Origin: Semisulcospira habei
Taxonomy: Eukaryota; Mollusca; Gastropoda; Semisulcospiridae
Length of the DNA stretch: 64,000 bases
Assembly (NCBI GenBank): GCA_036245525.1
Contig: BTPG01000006.1
Span: forward strand, 70,494,058-70,558,057
Direction: 5' to 3'
A program made the position numbers and the translations under genes. Of the stretch, positions 1-10,021 are shown piece after piece. The notes under the pieces are model-generated. The model saw nothing but the letters and a program-made list of their open reading frames with translations, was not told the origin of the DNA and did not search any database. Within the stretch, counting starts at the first letter, position 1; the number at the start of each line of letters is the position of its first letter.

Positions 1-117
1 TATTTTATAATCATTTGCAATTCTTCAAAAAAAGAATTGTTAGTTACGAGGTTGTATGTCAACACAAGCGAAAACACTCTATTTTTACTTAATGGAACAA
101 TCGAATAAAAGCCAGTG

Positions 118-190
118 AACAACAACAACAACAACAACAACAACAAAAAAAAACAATTTTGGGGTGACTTTATTGTTGCTGTTGTTGTTT
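118..190. repeat. (AAC)n tract with nearby TTG run
   Basis: About nine AAC units end in a short A run near 153. A TTG-rich run (about 171-190) lies 20 bases on, so the two could pair weakly. The translated poly-N peptide here is a microsatellite artefact. Confidence 0.85.
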
Positions 191-678
191 GGCGGGTGAA
201 AAAAAGAATTGACATCTATCGTGGAGACACACACACACGATCTTTGGACATTGTGCGATCAAAACAAAAGTGTTATTTAATGCGTGAGTGTACATTTCCA
301 GCATTATTAAACGAAAGCTGGTAATTTCCAGCGGCGAAGTTTTCTTTCACCAGATTTTGTCTTGTCAACAGCAACATAAATCGATATGATATGTAGGGGA
401 GGGAAGTGTGGGAGTGCAGTAGCAGGAAAGCTGCCGTCTGAAAGCAAAAGACAGCAAGTCCGTTTTGCGAAAAGAGAGATTTTCATTGTAATTCAATAAA
501 AATCTTGCTGTACACAAAACTGGACTTACAGTCATTTGCCTTAGGCAGAAGAATTGAAAATCTAACGTCGGGAATGTTTCTACCCTTTCATTTCGGTTCA
601 CACCGGCTGACGTAGATCGAAGAATTAAACACACGATGATTAAACTTCTTTCCCTGTCACAACCAGCAACACCCTCGC
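191..678. other. No recognised feature
   Basis: I see no coding signature or repeat family in this stretch. Open frames are short and have no recognisable domain. Confidence 0.5.
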
Positions 679-744
679 GCAAGAGGTATAGATCCTCATG
701 AGCCCCCACAGTTCCGGGGGCTCATGAGGATCTATACCTCTTGC
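679..744. repeat. PAL-A palindromic core
   Basis: Near-perfect hairpin with arms of about 30 bases. Both arms carry TATAG/CTATA where most copies have CATAG/CTATG, a mirrored change. The outer TTAA-bearing arms are not clearly preserved. Confidence 0.9.
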
Positions 745-894
745 TGGCCGCATTTACATCCGAATACCTCAGGCAAATAAAGTCATATCCGTCAGTGAAT
801 CAAAGCTTCGATGCTTTCCAGAGACATAATTAATTGTCTAGAGATTCTCAACGACGGCCAGTACTAAAGGAAAAAAAAAATACAATATGAGAGC

Positions 895-960
895 GCAAGG
901 GTAGTGTCTGGTCAACTTGGCGCCTCAAGGCGCCAAGTTGACCAGACACTACCCTTGCGT
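895..960. repeat. PAL-B2 palindrome
   Basis: Perfect inverted repeat with 31-base arms around a TCAA loop, running CGCAAGGGTAGTGTC to GACACTACCCTTGCG. It opens a dispersed repeat whose second copy starts at 2701. Confidence 0.95.
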
Positions 961-1265
961 TAGAAGAGCCGGAGACCTCCACGAACTTCAGGCACTAACC
1001 CTGAATTGCAAAAACGTTTTCATCTTCTTTTTCCAGACGTCAAGAGGATATATTGACGCGCAGGGTCTTTAACAGTCAGTGGGCATAACAGGCCTCCGAA
1101 TCCAGTGCTGTCTGTACAGAACACAAAAAAGAGGATCCCAAGCACTGGCAACGCAAGGGACTGGTTCCCAGAAAAGGCGAGTCTTCAATCTGGTGCAATT
1201 TTGCCAGACACAGCTTTGCTTTTTATCTGAGTCACTCGCGGCTGTGCACCTGACGCCGCGCTAAT
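961..1265. repeat. Dispersed 300-bp repeat, copy 1
   Basis: Bases 1160-1262 match 2930-3032 closely (shared CAATTTTGCCAGACACAGCT) in the same position relative to a PAL-B2 palindrome. The two loci are therefore copies of one element of about 370 bp with a hairpin at its left end. The ORFs inside have no conserved domain. Confidence 0.75.
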
Positions 1266-1663
1266 GTAACGACAACAAAAACGCATATTATTCGTCAGTG
1301 CCTGGTACAGTGTCAGCCCACAGCCTGTCCAGGCGCCCAGCTAACTAGATACACTATTGAACAAACTACAGTAGACCCGTCGCCCGCTGTATTTTTTTTT
1401 TTTCAGGACCGATTGGTCGGCGAAAAATCAGCCCGCATCCAATAGCGTAAACCACTCTGATAAGTTCCACGTCCGTACGAAAAGTTTGACAAGTTATATT
1501 AAAAAAGCGACCAAGCGAGTAAATCTCTCATGCACAGGGACAATGGAGCCCTTTTTGTAATATCCACAAATGAAGCAAAAGCGTCTCGAGAAGAGAGGAA
1601 AAGGGCAAGGGAAAGTAATTTTGCAAAGGCATTCATGTAGAAAATAACAACCTTAGTGCACAT

Positions 1664-1753
1664 AAAAGTCCTCGGGCCGACATAGGCCGCAGTTGGCCCG
1701 CGCACGTACGTGCGCGGACCAACTGCGGCCGTCGTCGGCCCGAGGACCTTTTT
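1664..1753. repeat. PAL-C palindrome
   Basis: GC-rich hairpin with GTCCTCGGGCCGACA on the left and the complementary CGGCCCGAGGACC on the right, centred on CGCACGTACGTGCG. The A-run and T-run at the outside also pair. Confidence 0.92.
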
Positions 1754-1879
1754 TTTATCGCACTGGGAACCCTTACGAACCTTAGTTCCTCGGGCACAAA
1801 CCCCACCCCACCCCACCCCACCACCCCTTATCCCCCGTCCCCGTTAACTTCATATTCCCATCTTCTGTGAATGTTGAAT

Positions 1880-2305
1880 TTTTTCCCCTTTCTCAACGGT
1901 TGTTGCACGTTCCTGCATAAAAAGGCAGCGTGCAATTTACAAGCTGTATTTTCATTTTCTCACAAATCTTGCACTTTCCAAACAAACTAACTCCACTGAA
2001 AAAGAACTGTTACATATTTTTATTTTCTCAAAAATTGTCGCACGTTCCAGTATTTAAAAAAAGGCATCGTGCAATTTAAAAATTGTATTTTACTTTTCTC
2101 GCAAATTTTGTACGTTCCAAACAAACTCCACTCAAGAAGAACTGTTACGTATTTTTATTTTCTCAAAAGTTGCTGCACGTTCCTGCATAAATAGGCAACA
2201 TGCAATTTAAAAATGTAGGCACCTATTTTCCTGTTCTCAAAATTCGTGCATTTTCCAAAACAAAGTAAGACCTCTGAAAAGAACTGTCAAACGTTTAGCT
2301 TCTTA
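1880..2305. repeat. 135-bp tandem repeat, about three units
   Basis: The motif GCACGTTCC recurs at about 1905, 2040 and 2175, a spacing of 135. Each unit continues with CATAAA-AGGCA, GTGCAATTTA, TTTTCTCA and CCAAACAAA. A diverged partial unit follows to about 2305. A short AT-rich satellite-like array. Confidence 0.85.
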
Positions 2306-2316
2306 TCCGTTCTACT

Positions 2317-2342
2317 GTTCAGTTCAGTTCAGTTCAGTTCGG
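2317..2342. repeat. (TTCAG)n microsatellite
   Basis: Five consecutive TTCAG/GTTCA units. Confidence 0.85.
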
Positions 2343-2345
2343 TCC

Positions 2346-2700
2346 AGGTGGGGTCTCCGCGCTCGGAAAGGCTCATACGCGCTCCACCCAACTCATGAGA
2401 AATCTCCCGTCTGTCGTATAAATTTTGCGCAGTTTACCAAGTACACAAATTCGTCCCCTGCCAAGAAATCCCGACCTGTGTATATAAAAATGGTAGAGTT
2501 TTTTTCTTTAAGTGAAAAAACGACCAGCAGCACCGTTTCTGTGTGAAGCGCATGGACAATTAACGTTTCATGAAAGTGACATATCAGTTCTCCAATAGAA
2601 ACAAGAATATTCAATCAAAGCAATTTTGCCAAACACCATTTTAAAAAAATCATATTATTGCTTTAAGAGAGAGAAAGCATGGAGAAGGATCACCCACAGT
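2346..2700. other. No recognised feature
   Basis: No repeat family, RNA gene or plausible exon seen. Open frames are short and unconserved by eye. Confidence 0.45.
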
Positions 2701-2760
2701 AGCTCTTGGGTAGTGTTCGGTCGGCTTGGCGCCAAGCTGATCGGACACTACCCAAGAGCT
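2701..2760. repeat. PAL-B2 palindrome, copy 2
   Basis: Sixty-base hairpin with arms AGCTCTTGGGTAGTGT and ACACTACCCAAGAGCT meeting at GGCGCC with no loop. It shares the GGGTAGTGTC core with 895-960, but the outermost arm bases differ and differ in both arms together. Confidence 0.93.
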
Positions 2761-3035
2761 CGGAAGATTCAGTCCATCCCCCGCGACCTTGACGCGCCAG
2801 GTTAACCAGGCAATACTACTGAACTGTACAAAAGTCCATCTCATTCGCTCTGCAGGTTTTCATCTTGCTCTGTCTGCACATATCACAAACAGAAGATTCC
2901 CAGCTCGAGCGGAGCCTCTGGCGATGCAAAATGACTGGCGACCAGAAAAAGTGAATCTTCAATCTGATGCAATTTTGCCAGACACAGCTTCGCTTTTTAT
3001 CTCAGCCATTCGCGGCCACCTGACGCCATGCCAAT
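2761..3035. repeat. Dispersed 300-bp repeat, copy 2
   Basis: Second copy of the repeat at 961-1265, most similar over 2930-3032. Confidence 0.72.
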
Positions 3036-3053
3036 AAAACAAAAATAAAATAG

Positions 3054-3132
3054 AGGGGAATGAAAAGGGGTGGGGATGTGGATGGGTGGGGATGGGAGAT
3101 GGGGAAGGGAGGGGGGCAGGAAGGGAGGTGAG
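3054..3132 (+). repeat. G-rich tract
   Basis: Many GGG/GGGG runs separated by one to five bases on the plus strand. Quadruplex formation is possible by composition. Confidence 0.6.
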
Positions 3133-3308
3133 TACTAACGCGGAAGATTTGTTTTTATATCAGAGGGAGGGAGGCGAGGTACATGGAAGAGTGCACCAGA
3201 AATATTACAATACACTAGACATCGTCTGTCGGGTATCGATTGTCTTTTTGGGCGGCAATATTTTTCGTTGCCCAGTCTTTCGTATCGGCTTTGTGGTAGC
3301 AAAACCCA

Positions 3309-3400
3309 TTAACCCTGTCTCTCCGTAGCGCGTTTTGTCGAGGTCGTCCCTCCAGGAATCACCTTGACAAAAAAAGCTCTATGGACAGCCAAAGGGTTAA
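3309..3400. mobile_element. PAL-F element, TTAA to TTAA
   Basis: Starts TTAACCCTGTC and ends GACAGCCAAAGGGTTAA. The inner arms GTCGAGGTCG and ACCTTGACA pair imperfectly. A full-length diverged copy about 92 bp long. Confidence 0.8.
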
Positions 3401-3518
3401 AATCCTTTATGTAGTCGCTGTATCGATCGGCGTGAGATGCCCTTAGACGCCTCATCGGCCTTAAAACCCCAAGATCCAGACCAAAGAGGTGTCTCGCAAG
3501 CGTGTAAAATGCAACCAT

Positions 3519-3676
3519 CCCCCCCCCAAAAAAAAAAAAAAAAAAAATAAATAAATAAAATAAAATAAAATAAATAAAATAAAATAAATAAATAAATAAA
3601 AAAAAATAAATAAAAAAATATAAAAAATAAATAAATAAATAAATAAAATAAATAAATAAAAATAAAATAAAATAAC
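3519..3676. repeat. Poly-C, poly-A and (AAAT)n tract
   Basis: A short C run, an A run, then about 130 bases of mixed AAAT/AAAAT units. Long Phe/Tyr/Ile-rich minus-strand frames over it are low-complexity artefacts. Confidence 0.9.
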
Positions 3677-3985
3677 ACAACGAAGACACACGGAAACAGA
3701 AAGAAGCTTAAAAAAGAAAATTACAACAGAATTTCCTAATATTTCGGACAATGTGTTTTTTTGTGTTTTTTTCTTCTTCTTCAAAATAGACAAACAAACA
3801 AGTATGCAATTAGCTACTTATCTTGTCAGTGTGAAGAAGCTTCTAGACAAACAAACAAGTATACAATTCGTTGCTTATCTTGTCAGTGTGAAGAAGCGAA
3901 GCTTCTTCACACTGACAAGATCAGTAGCGAATTGCATACTTGTTTGTTTGTCTATTTTTAAATATTAATAAATTGTGTTCGTACA
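3677..3985. mobile_element. PAL-D foldback with duplicated left arm
   Basis: The unit from AGACAAACAAACAAGTAT to GTCAGTGTGAAGAAGC occurs twice directly (3788-3840, 3845-3896) and once inverted (3897-3953). The outer parts AATATTTCGG and AATATTAATAAATTGTG match the PAL-D copy at 4184-4478, so this is a rearranged copy of the same family. Confidence 0.75.
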
Positions 3986-4077
3986 TTTGTATCTGCATAG
4001 CTGTTGGATGGACTCTGCGAGCATGGTACACTCCTAAGGAGGTGGCGTGGCATATTACTGTGGATGTGTTACTGAAC

Positions 4078-4140
4078 CCTCCTGTGCATGCATCCACCAA
4101 TACTGGTACCGTTTCTGGTGACTGCATGCACACCAGGATT
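4078..4140. repeat. PAL-O imperfect palindrome
   Basis: CCTGTGCATGCATCCACC pairs imperfectly with GGTGACTGCATGCACACCAGG. It is related to the much cleaner, TTAA-bounded copy at 63398-63484. Confidence 0.7.
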
Positions 4141-4183
4141 AAAAGGAAAATGGGAAAAGCGGTTTTAAAGCCTGTATTCCGTT

Positions 4184-4478
4184 AAGACGTACCCAACGGA
4201 GAAAGAAACACGCTTAGAAAGACGGGTACAACACAATTTATTAATATTTTGGGTAAATACCCTTTGTCAAAATAGACAAACAAACAAACAGAGAGATTAG
4301 CCGCTACTTATCTTCATTAGCAGAAGGAATGTGGCAACTCACATATTTTGACAAAGGGTATTTACCCGAAATATTAATAAATTGTGTTGTACCCGTCTTT
4401 TCTAAGCGTGTTTCTTTCTCCGTTGGGTACTTCTTTGCATTTTACACGCTTGGCAGTCACCGTTTTGGTCTGGATTTC
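4184..4478. mobile_element. PAL-D foldback MITE
   Basis: The left arm (about 4189-4283) and right arm (about 4346-4432) are inverted copies sharing ACCCAACGGAGAAAG, the CACGCTTAG segment and ACACAATTTATTAATATT. The right arm carries an extra outer segment (TTTTACACGCTTGGCAGTC) missing on the left. An 11-base direct repeat, TGTATTCCGTT, flanks it (4173-4183 and 4479-4489) and may be a target duplication. Confidence 0.75.
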
Positions 4479-4701
4479 TGTATTCCGTTGTTTTGTGCTT
4501 GTAGGTTTGCAGAATTCCTCGTGTGTGCGCGCACGTGCCACGTGTTTGCTTCACGAGACTTTTTTTCTGACATATCTTGAGGTTTTTACTCTCATTTATC
4601 CTCATAAATCGTCTGGTCACGCAGCTTCCCTGTAATGTGTCATATGTAAACAAAATGTTTGTTTTTTTGTGTGTGTGTTTGTTTCATGCGTTACAGACTG
4701 C

Positions 4702-4880
4702 TTGCCTGCATGCATGTTTGCTTGCTTGATTGGCTGGTTGGTAGGTTAGTTGATTGCTTGATTGATTGGTTGCCTGTTTGGTTGATTGGTTGGCTGGTTG
4801 ATTGATTGATTAATTGATTGATTGATTGATTGATTGATTGATGTACTGATTATCTGATTGATTGATTGACTTGTTTACCT
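4702..4880. repeat. (GATT)n-like degenerate microsatellite
   Basis: Tandem TTGATTGATTGG and GATT units, purest at 4798-4842. Confidence 0.85.
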
Positions 4881-4953
4881 ATATTTTTGTAGATGGCTTT
4901 GTTTAAACATGACGAGGCAACAATAGATCGAAGAATCATTTGTAAGCATGATG

Positions 4954-5022
4954 CACACTGGTTGTCTCCCTCGATTCGCTGCCGCTGATTAGCGGCAGCA
5001 AATCGAGAGAGACACCCAGTAT
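4954..5022. repeat. PAL-E palindrome
   Basis: CACACTGGTTGTCTCCCTCG pairs with a partly mutated right arm (AGAGAGACACCCAGT). Inner stem GCTGCCGCTGAT/AGCGGCAGC. Confidence 0.88.
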
Positions 5023-5067
5023 GAAAAATTATGCTGAGTGTTTTTCTCTTTCAAATTACCGTCTCGT

Positions 5068-5375
5068 CCCATTTAGAGTCCGATATAGCTCAGGCGGTTA
5101 AGCGTCGGAGCAAGAAAGCGAAGGGAATCGCCGGGTCATGGGTTCGAGTCCCCTTTCCTGCCCCGGTAGCTGGGAAAAAAGACGGGCTTGTTCCTTAGCA
5201 TGTCCGTTGAAAGGTCCTGGTAAATCAAAGTGGCACAGTTGCAGTGCGCCTGAATTGATCAGTGTTCAGGTCGTACTCCATAGGCAATCGATTTCCCTGT
5301 CCCCATAACTCGCCCGTCAGGGCCGTCCATTATCACTTCGTTGCCGTGGACGTTAAACCCCGAACTAACCAACCA
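5068..5375 (+). mobile_element. tRNA-headed SINE
   Basis: The head at about 5080-5160 has a plausible A box (TAGCTCAGGCGGTTAAGCG) and B box (GGGTTCGAGTCCC), internal promoter elements for RNA polymerase III. About 200 bases of unrelated body follow, then the 3' segment CTTCGTTGCCGTGGACGTTA and an AACC-type tail (AACTAACCAACCAACC). ACCGTCTC occurs on both sides (5058-5065, 5376-5383) and could be the target duplication. The tail resembles SINE/LINE ends I associate with molluscs. Confidence 0.8.
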
Positions 5376-5520
5376 ACCGTCTCATAAGTTATTTTCCAGA
5401 GGCAGATGTTACTGTCACCTGCAGCGTGTCTGGTTAGTTTGAACACAAATCCAACACCACTGACTTATGCTCGCCAACCGAGCGTCTCCGCGCAAGGAAG
5501 ACGGTCGTAAATGGTGTTTA

Positions 5521-5905
5521 CAGGAGGTATAAATCCTCTTGAGACCCCACAGGCTGCGTGGAATCATGAGGATCTATGTCTCTTGGAAATCGCTTTGGAG
5601 ACTTCCAGTTGCCTTATCAACAACACATAAGTCTGAAAGCAACTGTTCTGCGTTTTTGGAGACAGGTCCCGTCACTGAAGCAATTTATTGACTGCGTTGT
5701 TTTAGGAAAGTTAACTTTAGGACTAGTGTTCTTGTCCAAACTGTTTGTTAGCTTACACGTTTCTGCGAAGTTGTCCTCTCGTGCTGACTTTTTCGGCCTC
5801 TTCCTGTCCCAGTCACTTTCGAGTAAACGTAAACACGATCCATCTGCAAGCGACATAGATCCTCAAGAGCCCCCGCAATTTCAGAGGTTCATGGGTTCTT
5901 GCTGA
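5521..5905. repeat. Two degraded PAL-A cores
   Basis: Bases 5521-5585 (GAGGTATAAATCCTC...GAGGATCTATGTCTCTTG) and 5846-5905 (GCGACATAGATCCTCAAGAG...) keep one recognisable arm each, with mismatched partners. The sequence between them is not identified. Confidence 0.65.
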
Positions 5906-6811
5906 GGCCGATATGTATCCATGCTGTTTGGGCGGTTGTGGCTTTTGGTCGCTAATGAGCAAAGTAATAAATGTGCCCAGTCGCAGGAAAGAGTTTAATT
6001 GTTTCAGAACAGGCCTTAAATTCCAGAGATTTGATGAATTGTGAATGGTTTTAATATACATACTCCTTTAACCGAGTTTGGCTTTTTATCGTCGCCGTCG
6101 AGTTCAAGTGATTGCTTTTACTCATTGTCGCTGTTCTGTTTTTTTGCGTGTGCTTTAAAGAAAAGAACCTTTGCGACGTTGTCAGTGTTATGTCCTTCTT
6201 AACTCATTTTCATCAAACAATACATTACTTTACCTTGTAAACTGCAGACTTGCCGCCTCTTGGGCGACAGGGTGCCCACTGCTGTTGCAAATGTGCAACA
6301 TCTGTGAGTACTCTGTGGCCCAAGAGTCGCCAAGCTAATCTACCACTTTCATAACCGATCTCACCCACGTGTCTTCTCGTGAGTTAGAACGCGGGTTCAA
6401 AGAACTGAGAAATTTCTTTGCCATCGATCAAGCAGAGAGGGGGAAGAATGAAGGGGGATTGTAGTCAATACCATGGTCCAATCTGGATTGACTGCGGCTT
6501 AGCACGCTCTCTCGCCAGTCTCAGCCCGCGACTCTCACTCAATTAACCTGTCAGTTAAGTGTCTGCCGTGTCTGTGGGTCCAGTGGTGGTGGACAAAGAC
6601 ACAATTTAGCGCTAGAAAACGAAAGAATGGTGCAACATGAAATAGCCTAGCCTAGCCTGGGTCTCAGCTAGACATTTTGACTGCAAGTTTAGCAGTTGAT
6701 CCGTCAGAGTAAAGATCGTCGGTCACCCAACGCTGATTGATTGTATGAGCTCCATAACCAAATCCAGTCCATTCGTCTATTTATCGCTACAGTTTCACCC
6801 CATCCCTTCCG
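5906..6811. other. No recognised feature
   Basis: About 900 bases without a repeat family I can name, an RNA gene or a convincing exon. Short TAGCC repetition at 6642-6657. Confidence 0.45.
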
Positions 6812-7073
6812 ATGGATGCATCCATCCATCCATCCATCCATCCATCCATCCATCCATCCATCCATCCATCCATCCATCCATCCATCCATCCATCCATCCA
6901 TCTATCCATCCATCCATCCATCCATCCATCCATCCATCCATCCATCCATCCATCCATCCATCCATCCATCCATCCATCCATCCATCCATCCATCCGTCCC
7001 TCCGTCCGTCCGTCCGTCCGTCCATCCATCCATCCATCCATCCATCCATCCATCCATCCATCCATCCATCATC
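6812..7073. repeat. (CATC)n microsatellite, about 260 bp
   Basis: Nearly pure CATC units with a CGTC-variant block at 6993-7022. It produces His-Pro-Ser-Ile and Met-Asp-Gly-Trp repeat peptides in several frames; none is a gene. Confidence 0.97.
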
Positions 7074-7339
7074 CTTTCATTCACTCAGCCATTCTTCCAG
7101 CCATCCAGCATCGATTATTTTTTTCATTTTCAGCTCATAAAAAGAAATGTTATATGAGTACTGCGGATCTTCTGTCCTTTGCAAAACCACAGACCGGCGC
7201 GACAAAACATAGTCCTGCTGTGCGATATATGTTTCTTTCGAAGTGGATGCCGGGTTATCTTCACTTCCGAGAAAAATTGAACACCATGGCACCAAACTGC
7301 AAGAAGAATATTGCATGAGCAGTTGAGAAGGCTCACGAT

Positions 7340-7453
7340 GATCTGTGTCTCGTGCTGAAACCACTTAGCACCCACGTTCCTTTGACGACTGAGACGTTGA
7401 ATTTACCGTGATTTCAAAAACAGTTTCTGCGTCCACTGGCAGTGAGGGGGTAA
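7340..7453. repeat. PAL-A outer arm (A2 subtype)
   Basis: The segment with GACGTTGAATTTACC, CTGCGTCCACTGGCAGTGAG and the GGGGGTAA end matches the right arm of the copy at 32893-33090. The hairpin core is absent or unrecognisable. Confidence 0.65.
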
Positions 7454-7534
7454 TCTTTAGCGTGTCGGTAGCGGTTTTAGTCGAGATGATTCCTACAGGA
7501 ATCATCGCGATAAAACCGCTAACGACACGCAAAG
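7454..7534. repeat. PAL-F palindrome
   Basis: CTTTAGCGTGTCGGTAGCGG pairs with CCGCTAACGACACGCAAAG, centred on GATGATTCCTACAGGAATCATC. It directly abuts the PAL-A arm at 7340-7453. Confidence 0.92.
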
Positions 7535-7776
7535 ATAGATTTCTACCTCATCAGCGCCCACACCAACCCATCCCTTACCTTCTCATGTACCTTCTCGCCC
7601 GTCCCCCATGTGGGTCATAAAGAGTTCAATAAGCTACATATACTAACAGCCAAGCTCTTGTTTTCGGGAAGTCTCCATCCCTAGCGTGCGAACGAGCAAC
7701 CTGTCCTGACGTGAAGAGTGCGGACCAGGAACTACCAGAAGCGCTTCGAGTCTCCCAACAGGACGTCTGTCTGTTT

Positions 7777-7841
7777 GCAAAAGGCACAGATTCTCATGGG
7801 CCCCTGCTTCGCAGGGTCCCATGAAAATCTGTACCTTTTGC
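7777..7841. repeat. PAL-A core, diverged
   Basis: GCAAAAGGCACAGATTCTC pairs with ATGAAAATCTGTACCTTTTGC. It has CATGGGCCC/GGGTCCCATG in place of CATGAGCCC/GGGGCTCATG, a shared change in both arms. Confidence 0.88.
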
Positions 7842-7989
7842 TGGTAGGGACGAGCCCAGTTTACATCTTCCAACGATGTCGAAGGCTGGGCAAATTGACA
7901 TTTCCAGATAGTGAAGGAAGCATGGAGAGAGGAATCAGGCTTAGCCATAGCTATCGTGAGTTCCTCAATCAGTCCCTCAGGGCATGCCC

Positions 7990-8100
7990 ACTTCCATAGG
8001 TCTGCATGAAGCACAGACTCTCATGGACCCTTGCCGCTCCAGAAGCTCACGAGAACCTAAGCCTCATGCGGATGAAATTAGGATCTTTGTCTCTCGCTGG
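7990..8100. repeat. Degraded PAL-A remnants
   Basis: AAGCACAGACTCTCATGG and the later AGGATCTTTGTCTCTCGCTGG look like the arms of a disrupted PAL-A core with an insertion between them. Confidence 0.5.
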
Positions 8101-8312
8101 CGGGAAATGTTGCTTGAGCGTGATGGCGAGAAAGTTATTCTGACAAGGAAAAGTCAGCCAGAAGCTGTCTTGAACGTCCCGTCAATAACATTCCATACGC
8201 AAGACCAGATCAGTCTGCAAACGGTTACAGGCTCTTATGAGCTCCTGCACCAAAACAGTCCTTGCCTCATAGAAAAAAAGTACATGATTGTAGTTTATTA
8301 AATATGAGCATA

Positions 8313-8401
8313 GTTGACTGTAGTTATATTCTTCTAAATAGACATACGGACAAAAATTGTCTGTCCGTATGTCTATTTAGAAAAATATGTCTACTGTCAA
8401 C
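8313..8401. repeat. Hairpin with pogo-like outer ends
   Basis: GTTGACTGTAG and CTACTGTCAAC are the outer ends. The inner arms CTAAATAGACATACGGACA and TGTCCGTATGTCTATTTAG pair perfectly around a short loop. Confidence 0.9.
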
Positions 8402-8850
8402 TTCGCTAATAACAGGGTCGGATATAACAAAAGTCGGATATTACAACACGCATTCAGAGGTCCTGATAAATTCTTTCATAACAACAACCCCCCCCCCCAT
8501 CCCCCCCAAAAAAAAATAAATAAATAAATAAATAAATAAATTTAAAAAAACGGGTCCTGTGTCATTTGTTATATCCGAAGTTTATTGTATTCAGAAACTT
8601 AAGTTGTGTTGAACTTAACCTTTCTCAGCAAGTTTCTTTCTTTCGTAGGGAATTTCTATGCCTCGACCGACAGCTTGAATAGCAAGCAGTTCGTAGATAC
8701 ATAGTAAATTTTGGGTCTAACCAATCGCCAAGGGGTCCAATGTTTCTTTTTGTAACAGACGAAGTTCGTTATATGCGAGATAATTTACATAGAGTGCTCA
8801 AGGAACTCTCCAAAAGTGTTGTAATATCCGACTTTTGTTATATCCAACCT
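8402..8850. mobile_element. pogo/Tc1-mariner-like MITE
   Basis: A perfect 30-bp inverted repeat at 8420-8449 and 8816-8845 contains GGATATAACAAAAGTCGG. The left flank (ACTTCGCTAATAACAGGGTC) resembles the TA-bounded element at 27793-27971. TTATATCCGA motifs recur inside. The centre has a C/A homopolymer and (AAAT)n stretch (8491-8548). No transposase is encoded. Confidence 0.75.
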
Positions 8851-8860
8851 TATAAGGGAA

Positions 8861-9080
8861 TTAACTCCTTCCTTGCCAACATACATGCATTATTGTTTCT
8901 GAAATCTGTGTTGGTTCAACGACCAAAAAGCCCGAACCGTACAAAAATCATAGATAAAAATTGGTCTCAGCAAGAGGCATAGATCCTCAGGAGCCCCCGC
9001 AGTCGCGGGGGCTCATGATGATTATGTCTGTTGCAGCTGGATCATGTTGTTGTTGTTTTTCTCGGCAGTGAAGGGGTTAC
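8861..9080. mobile_element. Full-length PAL-A element
   Basis: Starts TTAACTCCTTCCTTGCC and ends GGCAGTGAAGGGGTTAC. Hairpin core at 8970-9034; the arms contain the usual TTCAACGACCAAAAAGCC and GGATCATGTT segments. The stem has scattered unmatched changes. Confidence 0.88.
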
Positions 9081-9105
9081 GTAGGCTGTAAGCGGAAAGC
9101 TGTTA

Positions 9106-9593
9106 AGGCCCCGCCACACATGCCCGATTTTGAGGCCGATTCTCGAGCAGTTTCGAATCGGAGTGTGATCGGACCGGACTACAAAAAAGTGTGCACTGCC
9201 ACACATTCCCCGACATATTTTAGCCGACCGGTTTGAACCGAAGACCAAGGTCGTACCTGTTCAGCGAAAGGGCTGCTAGTTTCGACAGTGATGATGATGT
9301 GCTTGCATTATTAGCAGTTTTGCATCATATTCGGGACGAAGCGGGCGAAACATCGGTAACGAAGGTGGTACTGATCTTCCGCCAATTTAAAACTGAAACG
9401 ACATGCTTTGCGAGACGCGCTCTGATTGGTTGAAGCTTACAATCGGGGCCGATTCGGATCGGAAAAATAGAGCTGGTTCTAGACACCCGATTCCCAGCCG
9501 ATTGGGATCGGATCGGATATATGACGTCATCCGATCGCAATCAGATCGGAATCGGCTTCAAAATCGGGGCACAACCGGCATGTGGCGGGGCCT
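9106..9593. mobile_element. PIF/Harbinger-like MITE with TTA duplication
   Basis: Begins AGGCCCCGCCACACATGCC and ends GGCATGTGGCGGGGCCT, exactly inverted at the ends. TTA lies immediately outside both ends (9103-9105 and 9594-9596), the three-base duplication typical of PIF/Harbinger. A second inverted layer uses CGATTTTGAGGCCGATTC and GAATCGGCTTCAAAATCG. The 488-bp length and lack of a transposase point to a non-autonomous copy. Confidence 0.85.
9233..9433 (+). pseudogene. Open frame inside the Harbinger-like MITE
   Basis: A 66-codon frame in the interior of the MITE starts MNRRPRSYLF and contains an acidic patch followed by LALLAVLHHIRDE. I do not recognise a domain. It may be the 5' coding end of a transposon gene left by internal deletion, or chance. 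Confidence 0.25.
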
Positions 9594-9714
9594 TTAGAGA
9601 AACGAACGCACGCGACGGTTCTAAGAGGTTCCAGTTTGTCGTTCTGTGCGCTATATGACTGTTTGAGACTAGTAGGACCCCGCAGCACGCAGGAGCTCAC
9701 GACATGTGAATAGT

Positions 9715-9783
9715 GCGTGCTGGTCTGTGATGTTGGACCTTACGGCTTTCAGCCGTAAGGTCCAACATCAAAGACCAGCACGC
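9715..9783. repeat. PAL-I palindrome
   Basis: GCGTGCTGGTCTGTGATGTT pairs with AACATCAAAGACCAGCACGC with one mismatch. Inner stem GGACCTTACGGCT/AGCCGTAAGGTCC. Confidence 0.93.
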
Positions 9784-9859
9784 CATTGCATGACTCTTAT
9801 GGAAGCCGTGAAGTCAAAAGTATTCCAATTTATACCAGTTCGAGGTTAGCTGTTGAGAG

Positions 9860-9864
<5 letters not shown>

Positions 9865-9931
<67 letters not shown>

Positions 9932-10021
9932 AATTTTATAAGGTAGGCATTGCTATGCCTAAAACTTTTTATCCTGAATAAATACTTTTCATCATCATCT
10001 CTCTCTCACACACACACACAT
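9865..10021. repeat. (TC)n tract containing a retroelement tail
   Basis: (TC)n runs 9865-9929. A 68-base piece (9930-9998) with AATAAA and a 3' TCATCATCATC tail follows, then the TC run resumes and passes into (CA)n. Confidence 0.8.

Noticed and set aside
3309..3793. Phe/Ile/Tyr-rich frames that look like membrane proteins
   Set aside because: They come from an (AAAT)n and poly-A tract.
6741..7318. Long frames rich in His-Pro-Ser-Ile or Met-Asp-Gly-Trp
   Set aside because: They are translations of the (CATC)n microsatellite.
7535..7560. Possible second hammerhead on the minus strand (CTGATGAGG...GAAA)
   Set aside because: No stem II can form between the CTGATGA and GAAA boxes.
9106..9593. 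A hAT element
   Set aside because: The flanking duplication is three bases (TTA), not eight.
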